From positions 62,001 through 126,000 of the forward strand of contig NZ_MRUH01000045.1 of assembly GCF_001922985.1 (NCBI RefSeq): a DNA stretch of 64,000 bases, given 5' to 3'. A program made the translations under genes and the position numbers. Below, in pieces: positions 55,701-64,000 of this stretch. Source of the DNA: Teredinibacter waterburyi. GTDB taxonomy: Bacteria; Pseudomonadota; Gammaproteobacteria; Pseudomonadales; Cellvibrionaceae. The notes under the pieces are model-generated. The model worked only from the letters and a program-made list of their open reading frames with translations, did no database searches and was not told the origin of the DNA. Position 1 is the first letter of the stretch. Each line of letters starts with the position of its first letter.

Positions 55701-58061
55701 ATGACCAGTAATAACAGTAGTAAGCGGCCGATGAGTTTGCGTTCAGCAATAAACCAACATAACACCTTTGGCCGCAATGCCTTAGCGGTAGGTGTAACAG
55801 CAGCACTTGGAAGTGTCGTTGCCGTTGCTGACGAGGAGCCAATACTACTCGACACCATGCAAATTGAAGAGCGCACCGTAGATACCAACCCATATGCGGA
55901 GCCAGGCGTGCCTTATAAGGGGAAAGAATCTGGTGATTCTCGACATGTAAAGCCCATTGCCGATACTCCGCAAACGATTACGGTTTTGACGCAAACACGG
56001 ATTGAAGAATCTGGTAAAGCGGATATGAAAGACGTGCTGGCTCAGTTGCCGGGGATAACTTTAGGTACGGGGGAAAATGGTAACGCATTTGGTGACCGCT
56101 ATGTTATTCGCGGTTATGAAGCGCGCAGTGATGTCTATGTGGATGGAATGCGTGACCCAGGTATGACCACACGAGAGACTTTTGCAGCGGAACAAGTTGA
56201 GGTTACCAAAGGCCCAAGCTCTACTTTTGCTGGGCGCGGTTCTACCGGTGGCGCAGTGAATACCATCACTAAAAAAGCCAGTACCGATTATGATTTTACA
56301 AGTGTTGATGCGGGTGTTGGCACAGATGCCTATCGGCGTATTGCATTAGATAGTAATAAAAAAGTTAGTGAGACTACGGCGCTACGAGCAAACCTGATGC
56401 ACAGCTATAAAGAAATTCCGGATCGCGGCCCCGCCGATAGTCAACGTCTGGGAGCGTTGCTCTCCGGCTCCTATGCCGCTACCGACAAACTAAGCCTAAG
56501 TGCGGACTACTACTACCTAAAAGCCGAAGATACACCTGACCTAGGCAGCTACTTCGTGGATGGAACGCCATTGGCTAATCCCCCAGTTCATTTACAGGAA
56601 GATCGAGATTTTCTTAATACAAAAGTCGGCGCGTTAACCTTTAAATTGGACTACATCTTTAACGACAATCTGCGTTTAGAAAATGGTTTTCGTCACGGTT
56701 CAACCGAAAATGGCTATGTAACGTCAAATGGCGGCGCAGCTGGTACCAGTAGTGTACACAACGGTTGGCAGGAAGTTAGTTATAGTGGCAACCAAACGAA
56801 TTTGTTTTTAGATGCCGATTGGGGCGAACAGCATCATGCGTTAGTTTTTGGTTTTGAATACACCGACGAAAGTGTCGAGAACGGCATGTACACAATTAGT
56901 ACCGACGATTCTGAGTATGTTTTTGGCGATGGTCCGTTTGGCGCAACGATGAATTACGGTCTAGCCATCGAAAATGGCGTGAACATAAATAGAATTTGGA
57001 CAGGATCAGTCGAAAAAGGTATTACCGATTCAGACTACAATATTAAGACGCTTTCACTGTATGTCATGGATACCATCGATTTAACCGAGCGCTTAAGTTT
57101 ATTTGCCGGCGTACGGTATGACGATTTTGATTACTCCAACAACGTGGCGGGTTTCGTACGTAACAGTGATGGTTCGTTTGGTATTGGTGATCCTGTTAAA
57201 TACGAATATGCCGATGGCTTTTGGAACGGTCACGCCAGCTTGGTGTATGACTTTGGCGAAGATGCGAACGTCTATGTTTCATATAGCACATCTACCAATA
57301 TTAATGGTGGCGAATCTGATGTTGGAGGCAGCTGCGGATACGGCGGTATTTGTGGCGATACCGAAACCATTGGTGAAGGCGACCCGGAGCAGAGTGTAAA
57401 TTTAGAGTTGGGTACTAAGTGGGAGTTCTTTGACGAGAAGTTATTAGTGACCGGTGCATTGTTTCAGGTAACCAAAAACGATGTTATGGAAAGTAACGCG
57501 GTGAGCAGTTACGAAACAACGGGAACCTATAACACCGGTAAAAACCGTGTTGAGGGTATTGAGCTGTCTTTGACTGGCGCTATTACAGAAAAGTTAAGTG
57601 CACAGTTCTCCGCAACCTTTATGGAGTCCGAAGTACTAGAGTCATATTTAGATGGTAGTGTTGAGGTCGCATCGCGAAATGGCAGCGTTTCGTTCCCTGA
57701 TAATCGAGGCAAAGTGTTGGCAAACTTCGCCGATGATAGCCTGAACTTGCAGTTGCGTTATAGCGCTACCAATAATTTCACCGTCGGCGCCGTCGCGACC
57801 TATTCAAGCGGTTTTTATGTTGGTCAGCCCGATGCGGCAGCTGGTTTTAATTCCACTACTGGTGAATATTCCTACCAAGTTCCGAGCTATACCGTGTTTG
57901 ATGTGTTTGCCAACTATCAGATTAACGAGCAAATGAAGCTTCGGCTTAATATTAACAACGTGAGCAATGAAGATTACTACACCGCGGCCTATCGTAGTGG
58001 TCAGTTTGTTTACATTGGTGATAGGCAAAATGCCAACCTAACATTCACCTACGATTTCTAA
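55701..58061 (+). CDS. TonB-dependent siderophore receptor (Fiu/PiuA-like)
   Basis: About 786 residues from ATG 55701, 5 bases after AGGAG; a GTG at 55695 overlaps that AGGAG. The leader ends in ALGSVVAVA, followed by the TonB-box-like ILLDTMQI. The plug domain has TPQTITVLTQ, YVIRGY and VEVTKGPSSTFAGRGSTGGAVNTITK. A 22-strand barrel follows, ending in the outer-membrane Phe signature (NLTFTYDF). The nearby PiuC-type dioxygenase supports a Fiu/PiuA-type catecholate receptor, but the substrate is inferred. A terminator follows. Confidence 0.9.
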   Translation: MTSNNSSKRPMSLRSAINQHNTFGRNALAVGVTAALGSVVAVADEEPILLDTMQIEERTVDTNPYAEPGVPYKGKESGDSRHVKPIADTPQTITVLTQTRIEESGKADMKDVLAQLPGITLGTGENGNAFGDRYVIRGYEARSDVYVDGMRDPGMTTRETFAAEQVEVTKGPSSTFAGRGSTGGAVNTITKKASTDYDFTSVDAGVGTDAYRRIALDSNKKVSETTALRANLMHSYKEIPDRGPADSQRLGALLSGSYAATDKLSLSADYYYLKAEDTPDLGSYFVDGTPLANPPVHLQEDRDFLNTKVGALTFKLDYIFNDNLRLENGFRHGSTENGYVTSNGGAAGTSSVHNGWQEVSYSGNQTNLFLDADWGEQHHALVFGFEYTDESVENGMYTISTDDSEYVFGDGPFGATMNYGLAIENGVNINRIWTGSVEKGITDSDYNIKTLSLYVMDTIDLTERLSLFAGVRYDDFDYSNNVAGFVRNSDGSFGIGDPVKYEYADGFWNGHASLVYDFGEDANVYVSYSTSTNINGGESDVGGSCGYGGICGDTETIGEGDPEQSVNLELGTKWEFFDEKLLVTGALFQVTKNDVMESNAVSSYETTGTYNTGKNRVEGIELSLTGAITEKLSAQFSATFMESEVLESYLDGSVEVASRNGSVSFPDNRGKVLANFADDSLNLQLRYSATNNFTVGAVATYSSGFYVGQPDAAAGFNSTTGEYSYQVPSYTVFDVFANYQINEQMKLRLNINNVSNEDYYTAAYRSGQFVYIGDRQNANLTFTYDF

Positions 58062-58102
58062 GGTAATAGTGACAAGCTAAGCAATGACTTCACAACCTTG
58101 AT

Positions 58103-58128
58103 GGAGGCCTTCTGGGCCTCCCTTTTTT
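58103..58128 (+). terminator. Terminator after the siderophore receptor gene
   Basis: GGAGGCC and GGCCTCC pair around a 5-base loop with a run of six Ts. It separates the receptor from the downstream oxidase-dioxygenase genes. Confidence 0.88.
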
Positions 58129-58243
58129 GTATTTGTATACGACACTTTGTGAGTCTTTGTATTGATATTAAGTTGGAAAAATAGATGAAATTAAACATGA
58201 ATCATGAATCCAGTAATGAGGATAAGTGTATGGTGAAGGCTCA

Positions 58244-59356
58244 ATGTTAAATTCAGAACGCCCAAAGCTCGATAGAATATCGGCCGAAGTTGTTTGCAGC
58301 GCTGATTACGAGCGCTTGGCGAAGGATTACATTGAAGATTCTGCATTGCACTATATTCAAGGCGGTAGCGGCGATGAACGAACGCTAGCGGAAAATTGTG
58401 CCGCTTTTGAAGCGGTGCAACTCTATACTCGGGTACTTGCCGATTGCAGTGGTGGAACAACGGCCTTTGAGCTTTTTGGGGAATCATACCGCCATCCAAT
58501 TTTTTTTGCGCCGGTGGCCGCGCAAACCCTCGTGCATCCAAACGGTGAGCTGGCAACCGCTCGCGCTGCCGAATTAATGGAAGCCTGTATGGTTACGAGC
58601 AGTTTGTCGGCTTACAGCCTAGAAGATATTGCCGCAGCGGCTGGTGGGAGAAAATGGTTTCAGTTTTATTTTCAAACATCGCGCGAGCAGTCACAGGCAT
58701 TACTAGCGCGCGCCGAGGCGGCGGGGTATTCCGCGATTGTGGTTACGCTTGATACGCCAGTGCAGACACTAAGTCGAGGTGCTCAGCGTACAGGCTTTAG
58801 TTTGCCTGCCCATGCATTGCCGGCAAATTTAAAAAATGTTGTTAGGGAACCGGCGATTAATTTAACTACGGATCAAAGCGTTGTATTTCAGGGCGCTATG
58901 GCAGAGGCGCCAAAATGGAGCGACCTTGAATGGCTTAGATCGCAAACGCAGCTTCCGCTATTGGTTAAAGGTGTTACCCACCCAGACGATGCTCTCAGAT
59001 GTATTGATATGGGCGTTGATGGCCTTGTCGTTTCGAATCACGGCGGCCGCAGCTTAGACGGCGTTGCGGCAAGTTTGCAACTTCTTCCCCATGTGCGAGC
59101 AGTGGTGCCAGAGGGTTATCCCCTATTGATAGACGGTGGTATTCGCAGCGGCAGCGATGTATTTAAAGCGATCGCTTTGGGTGCAAATGCAGTGATGATC
59201 GGCCGGCCGCAATTGTATGCTTTAGCTGTGGGCGGAAGTTTGGGCGTGGCTCATTTGATGAAAATTCTTCGCGATGAACTGGAAGTATCGATGGCGCTAT
59301 GTGGGTGCTCGACGTTAAGTGAAATTAGCGCGAGCGCCATATTCACCAAAATATAG
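58244..59356 (+). CDS. FMN-dependent alpha-hydroxyacid oxidase/dehydrogenase
   Basis: 370 residues from ATG 58244, with GAAGG just upstream; a GTG at 58226 is possible. The fold is the TIM-barrel of lactate oxidase, glycolate oxidase and LldD: YIQGGSGDERTLAEN, APVAAQTLVHPNGELATARAA, KWFQFYFQ, then VSNHGGRSLDG with the catalytic His and Arg, and LLIDGGIRSGSDVFKAIALGANAVMIGRP for FMN phosphate. It lacks the membrane-binding loop seen in LldD, so it is probably soluble. Substrate unknown; oxidases of this type can release hydrogen peroxide. Its place in an iron locus is unusual. Confidence 0.88.
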   Translation: MLNSERPKLDRISAEVVCSADYERLAKDYIEDSALHYIQGGSGDERTLAENCAAFEAVQLYTRVLADCSGGTTAFELFGESYRHPIFFAPVAAQTLVHPNGELATARAAELMEACMVTSSLSAYSLEDIAAAAGGRKWFQFYFQTSREQSQALLARAEAAGYSAIVVTLDTPVQTLSRGAQRTGFSLPAHALPANLKNVVREPAINLTTDQSVVFQGAMAEAPKWSDLEWLRSQTQLPLLVKGVTHPDDALRCIDMGVDGLVVSNHGGRSLDGVAASLQLLPHVRAVVPEGYPLLIDGGIRSGSDVFKAIALGANAVMIGRPQLYALAVGGSLGVAHLMKILRDELEVSMALCGCSTLSEISASAIFTKI

Positions 59357-59413
59357 CAGTCATAAGTGGTATTGGCTTAAGCAATCGCAACAAATTTTTA
59401 GTAGGTAAACGTA

Positions 59414-60133
59414 ATGCTAGTAGTGTTGGAGAATGTACTCAGTAAAACGGAAGTAGCGCAAATTCGTTCAAGTTTAGAATCTGCAGATTGGGCAGACGGG
59501 AGGTCATCCGCTGGATCGCTTTCGGTGAAAGTAAAACAAAACCAACAACTACCGGAGAACTCTGCATTGGGTGAAGAGCTTGCCAATACAATATTACGTA
59601 GGCTAGGTAGTCATCCTCAATTTATATCGGCCGCACTGCCACACAGAATTTATCCCCCTAAGTTTAATCGCTACGGTACTGGTGGCCACTATGGCATCCA
59701 TGTGGATGCGGCAGTTATGGGATTGCCTAGGTCTGATATGACGTTGCGTTCAGATATCTCGGCGACGCTTTTTTTATCTAGCCCAGAGAGTTATGAGGGG
59801 GGCGAATTGGTCATCGAGGGCGAATTTGGCGCGCAGCAGGTAAAGCTGAATGCCGGTGATTTGGTGCTATATCCTTCGAGTAGTTTGCATCAAGTATTAC
59901 CGGTAAGCCAAGGCGTGCGAATCTGTTCATTTTTTTGGATACAAAGTATGGTGCGAGACACTGCTGAACGCGCACTGCTATACGATTTAGATCAGTCTAT
60001 TCAAGTTTTGTCACAGGGTGTGAAAGCTGGTGATGGTGGCGTATCTATCAGTAAACACTTGGAGAGTGATCACGCGCTCGTTAGAATGACTGGGGTTTAC
60101 CACAATCTACTGCGACGCTGGTCGCAGGTGTAA
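59414..60133 (+). CDS. piuC: Fe(II)/2-oxoglutarate-dependent dioxygenase (PiuC/YbiX)
   Basis: 239 residues of the PKHD-type hydroxylase family. The Fe(II) ligands are His and Asp in [12 protein letters not shown] and the distal His in [15 protein letters not shown], with the 2-oxoglutarate-binding Arg in the same segment. PiuC/YbiX genes typically accompany Fiu/PiuA receptors in iron regulons, so a role in siderophore-iron handling is likely, though the substrate is unknown. 57 bases after the oxidase gene. Confidence 0.93.
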   Translation: MLVVLENVLSKTEVAQIRSSLESADWADGRSSAGSLSVKVKQNQQLPENSALGEELANTILRRLGSHPQFISAALPHRIYPPKFNRYGTGGHYGIHVDAAVMGLPRSDMTLRSDISATLFLSSPESYEGGELVIEGEFGAQQVKLNAGDLVLYPSSSLHQVLPVSQGVRICSFFWIQSMVRDTAERALLYDLDQSIQVLSQGVKAGDGGVSISKHLESDHALVRMTGVYHNLLRRWSQV

Positions 60134-60197
60134 TTAATTTTTCTAGTAACGTTTTAATTTTAATCAAAACCAATGTGTAATTATGGAGAGTCTAACT

Positions 60198-60482
60198 ATG
60201 AAGACCGCACTTCTTGCTATCGTTCTTTCAGCTTTTACCCTTAATGCAAATGCTGGCGCAAACTGTCCAAAGGCTCCTCAGGAGCAGTGGCTACACGTGT
60301 TGGAAATGCAAAAGAAAATCGTAAACGAGTATGGCTTTGCTATTAAAACCTTTAAGACAGATGGTAACTGCTACGAGATTTACGGCTGGGGCTTAAATAA
60401 AAAGGGTGACGAGTTCGTAAAAGTGGAGGTGTATTTTAACCCCGTGAATGGCGAAATCGTAAAGAAAGTCATGAAAGATTAA
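60198..60482 (+). CDS. Small secreted PepSY-like protein
   Basis: 94 residues from the ATG at 60198; GGAGAG lies 7 bases upstream, so the earlier ATG at 60183 is less likely. A signal peptide ends at NANA|GA. The mature part resembles the PepSY_2 type: a helix, then CYEIYGWGLNKKGDEFVKVEVYFNPVNGEIVKK, the strand pattern of PepSY. It has a Cys pair (NCPK and NCYE) for a disulfide. It may act as a periplasmic partner of the cytochrome encoded next. Confidence 0.8.
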   Translation: MKTALLAIVLSAFTLNANAGANCPKAPQEQWLHVLEMQKKIVNEYGFAIKTFKTDGNCYEIYGWGLNKKGDEFVKVEVYFNPVNGEIVKKVMKD

Positions 60483-60566
60483 ATACTTTTAGACGAGGTA
60501 GTACCGCTAGGGTTGATTTGATAGTATTTTTTAGATCGAGATAATTTGTCAAAAGGTAGTTTCGGT

Positions 60567-61073
60567 ATGGATGAAATAGTATGGGACAGAGTGGTCCGAC
60601 TCTTTCACTGGCTAACGGCCGCACTTTTTCTGCTTAGCTATTTTGTCTTGGAGGGCGGCGAACTTTGGCATCGAGTAGCGGGTTATACAATCGGCGGTTT
60701 ACTTTTCGTTCGAACTGTTTGGGGCTTTGTTGGTTCACCAACCGCGAGGTTTGTTAGTTTTTTCCCCACACCAAAACGTTTGCTTGGTTACCTGCGTAAC
60801 TTTCCTCATGGGCAAGGTTCAACCCTTGGCCACAACCCTCTTGGCGGGTTGATGGTGTTGTGGATGCTGCTGTTACTTAGCGCACTGGTGTTGACGGGTT
60901 GGATGCAGGGTCTAGATCGGTATTGGGGTGAAGAATGGCTGATGGATATACACGAGCTTGTTGCGACGATAATGCTCTGGTCGGTTGCTATTCACGTGTT
61001 TGCCGTGGTGGTAATGCAAAGGCTTACCGGCAAAGGTTTGGTAAAAGCCATGATTACAGGGCGTCGCCAATAA
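60567..61073 (+). CDS. Cytochrome b561-type membrane protein
   Basis: 168 residues from ATG 60567 (a TTG at 60546 is possible). Four membrane segments carry haem-ligand His candidates: RLFHWLTA, WHRVAGYTIGGLL, IHELVATIML and SVAIHVFAVV, in the di-haem b561 arrangement. DRVVRLFHW is the typical start. It could pass electrons across the inner membrane, for example to reduce ferric siderophores. Last gene of the iron locus, ending at a bidirectional terminator. Confidence 0.9.
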   Translation: MDEIVWDRVVRLFHWLTAALFLLSYFVLEGGELWHRVAGYTIGGLLFVRTVWGFVGSPTARFVSFFPTPKRLLGYLRNFPHGQGSTLGHNPLGGLMVLWMLLLLSALVLTGWMQGLDRYWGEEWLMDIHELVATIMLWSVAIHVFAVVVMQRLTGKGLVKAMITGRRQ

Positions 61074-61125
61074 CGTAAAAGGGTTTACTTGAGCGCTAAG
61101 CCCGTTCCTAAAATAATCCCTAAAC

Positions 61126-61160
61126 AAAAAGCCCCCGTTTATCTAAACGGGGGCTTTTTA
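61126..61160. terminator. Bidirectional terminator between cytochrome b561 and GH5-GH6 genes
   Basis: AAAAAGCCCCCGTTT and AAACGGGGGCTTTTT pair around a 5-base loop; symmetric A and T runs serve both convergent genes. Confidence 0.95.
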
Positions 61161-61207
61161 TTGCGACTTAAGTGACGCAAAAGTTTTTGTTAAAAGTTTA
61201 CTTGCCC

Positions 61208-64000
61208 TTAGAGCGGTGGGTAAGCATTTTCAACCAAGACGCGGAAGGCTTCTGGGAACCAGCGACCAGCGTGTGGGGCATTGTCCATCGAGCCTGTTTT
61301 AATGGATGAGTCATCCGCATAACGGTTGTCCGCATTTGGATCACACATTGGATCGTGCTTTTTGTTGGGGTCGTTAGGGTCTACTTCGAAGTTAGGATCA
61401 CTAACCCCATCAGATTCACCCTGTGGTTTAACCCAAACATAAGCGTCGACACCGCTGTGCGGATTAGCCTGTGGGCGAAAGCCAACGCCACCAGGTTGGT
61501 TACACCAGTTGCCGCGATGCTGACGGCGGTCGAGGCGGGATTCGTTGATATAGGTTTCCAGATCAGTGCTGGTGGAAACTGCTGTTGGCCGACCTGGGCC
61601 ACCCCAACCATTGCGACCGGTGTCGATTAGCATACCGATGTTGCTGGGTAGGCCGCGTGAAACCATGGCGTTGCGCCAATCGGTCACAAAGCTTAGCTCG
61701 TCGAAGTAACCATTAAACTCGTAAAAGTCAGATGATTTCAGCTGACCGCCGCCGACTTGTAAATCGGGGTTAGGCAGGTAGATCTCTTCTACGGGCGTAT
61801 AGTTGGCCGAGTTGCTGACGAAGCCGGCGATTGGATTAATACCCGAACCTAGGTTGTTTACCGCATCGCCAATTAGGGCAACGGCTTCGCTGAAGTTATC
61901 ACTCCATCCCAACCAGCCTGAGTGCGCAATATCAACGTAGGAGTAAACATTGTTAAGGCGCCCAAGTTCGATAAGGGAATGGCGAATTCCGTCCACATAG
62001 CCACCGGCACCATTGGCTTCGTTACAATCTGCCTCGTCGAGATTCGTTACCAAGTTAGGTAGTGAATCCACTTCGATGATCGCCGCAATGCGAATATTGG
62101 CGTAGGCTGGATCGCTGAGTATCTCTACGATGGGAGCAATATATTCATTCTGATAACGATTAAAGCCATCTTCTGAAATACGCAATTCACCGTTAGAGGC
62201 TAGTGCCGCACAGTCGCGATTAGGTAGGTCGTAAACCACAAACATAAACAAGTTTGCGCCTTGTGCTAGAGCTTCATCCAAATGACCGCGAAGACCTAAG
62301 CCATCGCCATCCGCTGGCCCGGCAATAGCGCCAATACGATCCATCCACACCGCTGTGTTGTAGTTAGCAATGGCAGAACCGCCGGGTTCACCGGCTGCTT
62401 TTGCCGACCAAACTGGATCGATATACCAGTTAGCGCCTACGAATGGGTTGTCCACTCGTGCGCCACCGGAACTACTGCTGCCGCTTGACGAAGAACTACT
62501 GCTCGACGAACTAGAACTACTGGATGAACTAGAGCTTGAAGAAGAGCTAGAGCTTGAAGAAGAGCTAGAGCTTGACGATGAACTTGAACTGCTCGAACTA
62601 GAGCCGCTACAGCTACTAATTACACCGCCGCTTCCGCTCTGGCTTTCACAGGTAGTGCGACCTATACAACTCTGACCATTCTCATAGCCCCAGCCGCTGG
62701 TTTGCCCTGTACACAGTGGCCGTGGATCGTCCTGATACCACTTACATTGTTCGGTACAGCTGCCACCGCTTGAAGAGCTACTGCTCGAGGAACTGCTGGA
62801 CGAACTGGAAGAGCTGCTAGATGAGCTCGAACTACTTGAAGAACTGGAGCTGCTGCTTGATGAACTACTGCTAGACGACGAGCTTGAGCTGCTAGACGAA
62901 CTCGAACTGCTAGAGCTTGAAGAGCCACAGTTTCCGCCAACAACGCCGCCACCGCCAGACTGGCTATTACAGGTTGAAGTGCTAATACAGCTCTGGTTGT
63001 TTTCATAACCCCAGCCGCTTGTAGTGTTGGTACAAATTGGCCAGGTGCTGCCGTACCAGTTGCACTGGGTGCCACAACTGCCGCCCGAACTGCTTGAAGA
63101 GCTTGAGCTGCTAGACGAGCTAGAACTACTAGATGAACTAGAACTGCTGGAGCTACTGCTAGAAGAGCTCGAGCTTGATGATGACGAGCTTGATGATGAA
63201 CTCGAGCTGCTGTTACAGCTAGAGATAACACCGCCGGAACCGCTTTGACTTTCACAGGTGGTGCGGCCAATACAGCTTTGGTTATTTTCATAACCCCAGC
63301 CGCTGGTTTGTCCGGTACAGAGTGGACGAGGGTCGTCTTGGTACCATTTACACATCTCAGTACATTGCCCGCCGCTGCTCGACGAGGAACTTGAGCTGCT
63401 GCTAGATGAGCTAGAACTGCTAGACGAACTCGAGCTACTAGAGGAACTTGAGCTGCTACCCGTTCCGCCGCCGTACACCGTCGCTCTAACCGAGGTAGAC
63501 GAAATACCGTTAGTACCGTTGATTAATCGATTTCCCCAACTTGATAAGCTACTGGGGTTGAAGTTGTTGGCAATATCCAGCGCTGTACAGCAGTCGCCAT
63601 TACCAGACCACGACCAACCTATATAGCCAATATTATATTGTTGAGCTACGGCCATAATAGAATCGGCATCGACGGCGTTGCCTTGGTGGTCGGCGCCGAA
63701 TTCACCAACAATTAGCGGCAAATTGTGGCTACTCAAAAATGAAGACACATAGTTTTCGACCGAGGAGCGATTCTGATATACCTCGTACATGTGCACGCTA
63801 AACATTGTATTGTTGGCGCTATCCGCACTTGCGACTTGAGAGGCATTGTTGAGCATTACGCTGTCCCAATCCTGTCCCCAGTTGGGGGCATCAACCATAA
63901 GTGTGTGGGTTAGGCCGGCGTTGCGCAGTGTTTGAATAGCGCTGCGGTGATCATTAATCCACATTGAGCTGGGCTGATTATTTCCGACCGGTTCGTTAGC
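61208..64000 (-). CDS. Bifunctional cellulase GH5-CBM10-CBM10-CBM10-GH6 (N-terminus outside window)
   Basis: At least 930 residues, open to the right edge. The visible part begins in a GH5 domain (63480-64000) with ANEP, whose Glu is the acid/base, and LIVGEFG, whose Glu is the nucleophile. Three CBM10 modules (63216-63373, 62927-63085 and 62603-62767) follow, separated by polyserine linkers of 28, 42 and 52 Ser. A fourth, 44 Ser plus one Gly, leads to a C-terminal GH6 domain (61211-62464) with [25 protein letters not shown], and [10 protein letters not shown], which hold the family Asp residues. An endoglucanase plus cellobiohydrolase pairing is likely, like Teredinibacter turnerae CelAB. 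Confidence 0.93.
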   Translation of the reverse strand, partial: ANEPVGNNQPSSMWINDHRSAIQTLRNAGLTHTLMVDAPNWGQDWDSVMLNNASQVASADSANNTMFSVHMYEVYQNRSSVENYVSSFLSSHNLPLIVGEFGADHQGNAVDADSIMAVAQQYNIGYIGWSWSGNGDCCTALDIANNFNPSSLSSWGNRLINGTNGISSTSVRATVYGGGTGSSSSSSSSSSSSSSSSSSSSSSSSSSSSGGQCTEMCKWYQDDPRPLCTGQTSGWGYENNQSCIGRTTCESQSGSGGVISSCNSSSSSSSSSSSSSSSSSSSSSSSSSSSSSSSSSSSSSSSSSSGGSCGTQCNWYGSTWPICTNTTSGWGYENNQSCISTSTCNSQSGGGGVVGGNCGSSSSSSSSSSSSSSSSSSSSSSSSSSSSSSSSSSSSSSSSSSSSSSSSSSSSGGSCTEQCKWYQDDPRPLCTGQTSGWGYENGQSCIGRTTCESQSGSGGVISSCSGSSSSSSSSSSSSSSSSSSSSSSSSSSSSSSSSSSSSSSSSGSSSSGGARVDNPFVGANWYIDPVWSAKAAGEPGGSAIANYNTAVWMDRIGAIAGPADGDGLGLRGHLDEALAQGANLFMFVVYDLPNRDCAALASNGELRISEDGFNRYQNEYIAPIVEILSDPAYANIRIAAIIEVDSLPNLVTNLDEADCNEANGAGGYVDGIRHSLIELGRLNNVYSYVDIAHSGWLGWSDNFSEAVALIGDAVNNLGSGINPIAGFVSNSANYTPVEEIYLPNPDLQVGGGQLKSSDFYEFNGYFDELSFVTDWRNAMVSRGLPSNIGMLIDTGRNGWGGPGRPTAVSTSTDLETYINESRLDRRQHRGNWCNQPGGVGFRPQANPHSGVDAYVWVKPQGESDGVSDPNFEVDPNDPNKKHDPMCDPNADNRYADDSSIKTGSMDNAPHAGRWFPEAFRVLVENAYPPL
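62468..62602 (-). repeat. Polyserine linker before the GH6 domain
   Basis: 44 Ser with one Gly. An 18-base unit GAGCTTGAAGAAGAGCTA occurs twice in tandem at 62532-62567 (plus strand), a sign of in-frame duplication. Confidence 0.92.
62768..62923 (-). repeat. 52-residue polyserine linker between CBM10-2 and CBM10-3
   Basis: Unbroken Ser codons with AGY/TCN mixing, similar to the other linkers of this gene. Confidence 0.93.
63086..63211 (-). repeat. 42-residue polyserine linker between CBM10-1 and CBM10-2
   Basis: Unbroken Ser codons, all mixed. Confidence 0.93.
63374..63457 (-). repeat. 28-residue polyserine linker after the GH5 domain
   Basis: Unbroken Ser codons, the shortest linker, joining GH5 to the first CBM10. 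Confidence 0.93.

Noticed and set aside
58141-58243. A second Fur box before the hydroxyacid oxidase gene
   Set aside because: Only A/T-rich sequence with scattered partial matches; no stretch comparable with the site at 53024-53043.
1-64000. CRISPR arrays, insertion sequences, prophage or integrase genes
   Set aside because: No spaced direct repeats, transposase, terminal inverted repeats or integrase were seen on either strand; the only direct repeats are the Ser-linker units and protein repeats.

Overview
The window looks like chromosome of a plant-polysaccharide-degrading gammaproteobacterium of the Cellvibrionaceae type (Teredinibacter, Saccharophagus or Cellvibrio relatives). This rests on housekeeping gene orders familiar from pseudomonads (epmC, xni-pdxB, alaA/msrB, ypjD/ffh, rpsP-rimM-trmD-rplS, dsbC-hom-thrC, recJ-prfB-lysS) together with secreted cellulases whose family 10 carbohydrate-binding modules (CBM10) are joined by long pure polyserine linkers. 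The species cannot be fixed from the sequence alone.

Layout. 1-10.5 kb: end of tusA, an unknown gene, epmC, xni-pdxB, an ATP-NAD kinase-like gene with an rRNA-methyltransferase-like gene, a membrane GGDEF-PAS-EAL protein, and alaA with a small unknown gene. 10.5-23.2 kb: msrB, tRNA-Glu and tRNA-Gly behind a strong stringent-type promoter, a two-gene ABC-2 exporter followed by queF, a membrane class III adenylate cyclase, a coiled-coil membrane protein, tRNA-Ser, a double-domain QueD-like protein, small conserved genes, a CorC/CNNM protein and ypjD. 23.5-34 kb: a surface lipoprotein built of about 15 RCC1-like WG repeats, then ffh, rpsP-rimM-trmD-rplS, a dsbC that appears lipidated, and hom-thrC. 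34-47.5 kb: a divergent pair of orphan sensor-like genes (periplasmic binding protein and NIT-like protein), recJ, a large lipoprotein lipase, prfB with its programmed +1 frameshift, lysS, ung and pckA.

47.5-64 kb is the accessory part. Two GH9 cellulases lie on the minus strand, one bare and one with two CBM10 modules on polyserine linkers. A plus-strand iron locus follows: a promoter overlapped by a Fur-like box, exbB-exbD-exbD-tonB and a siderophore receptor, then, after a terminator, an FMN alpha-hydroxyacid oxidase, a PiuC/YbiX dioxygenase, a small PepSY protein and a b561-type cytochrome. A minus-strand GH5-CBM10-CBM10-CBM10-GH6 bifunctional cellulase is cut by the right edge of the window.

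Together the accessory genes describe a cell that secretes cellulases while competing for iron. The sequence features most worth following are the asymmetric ExbD pair (one copy has Asn in place of the membrane Asp), the near-identical CBM10 modules shared by separate enzymes, the mosaic codon structure of the polyserine linkers, and the unusual set of iron-redox genes lying between cellulase genes. No insertion sequence, phage gene, CRISPR array or convincing riboswitch was seen.
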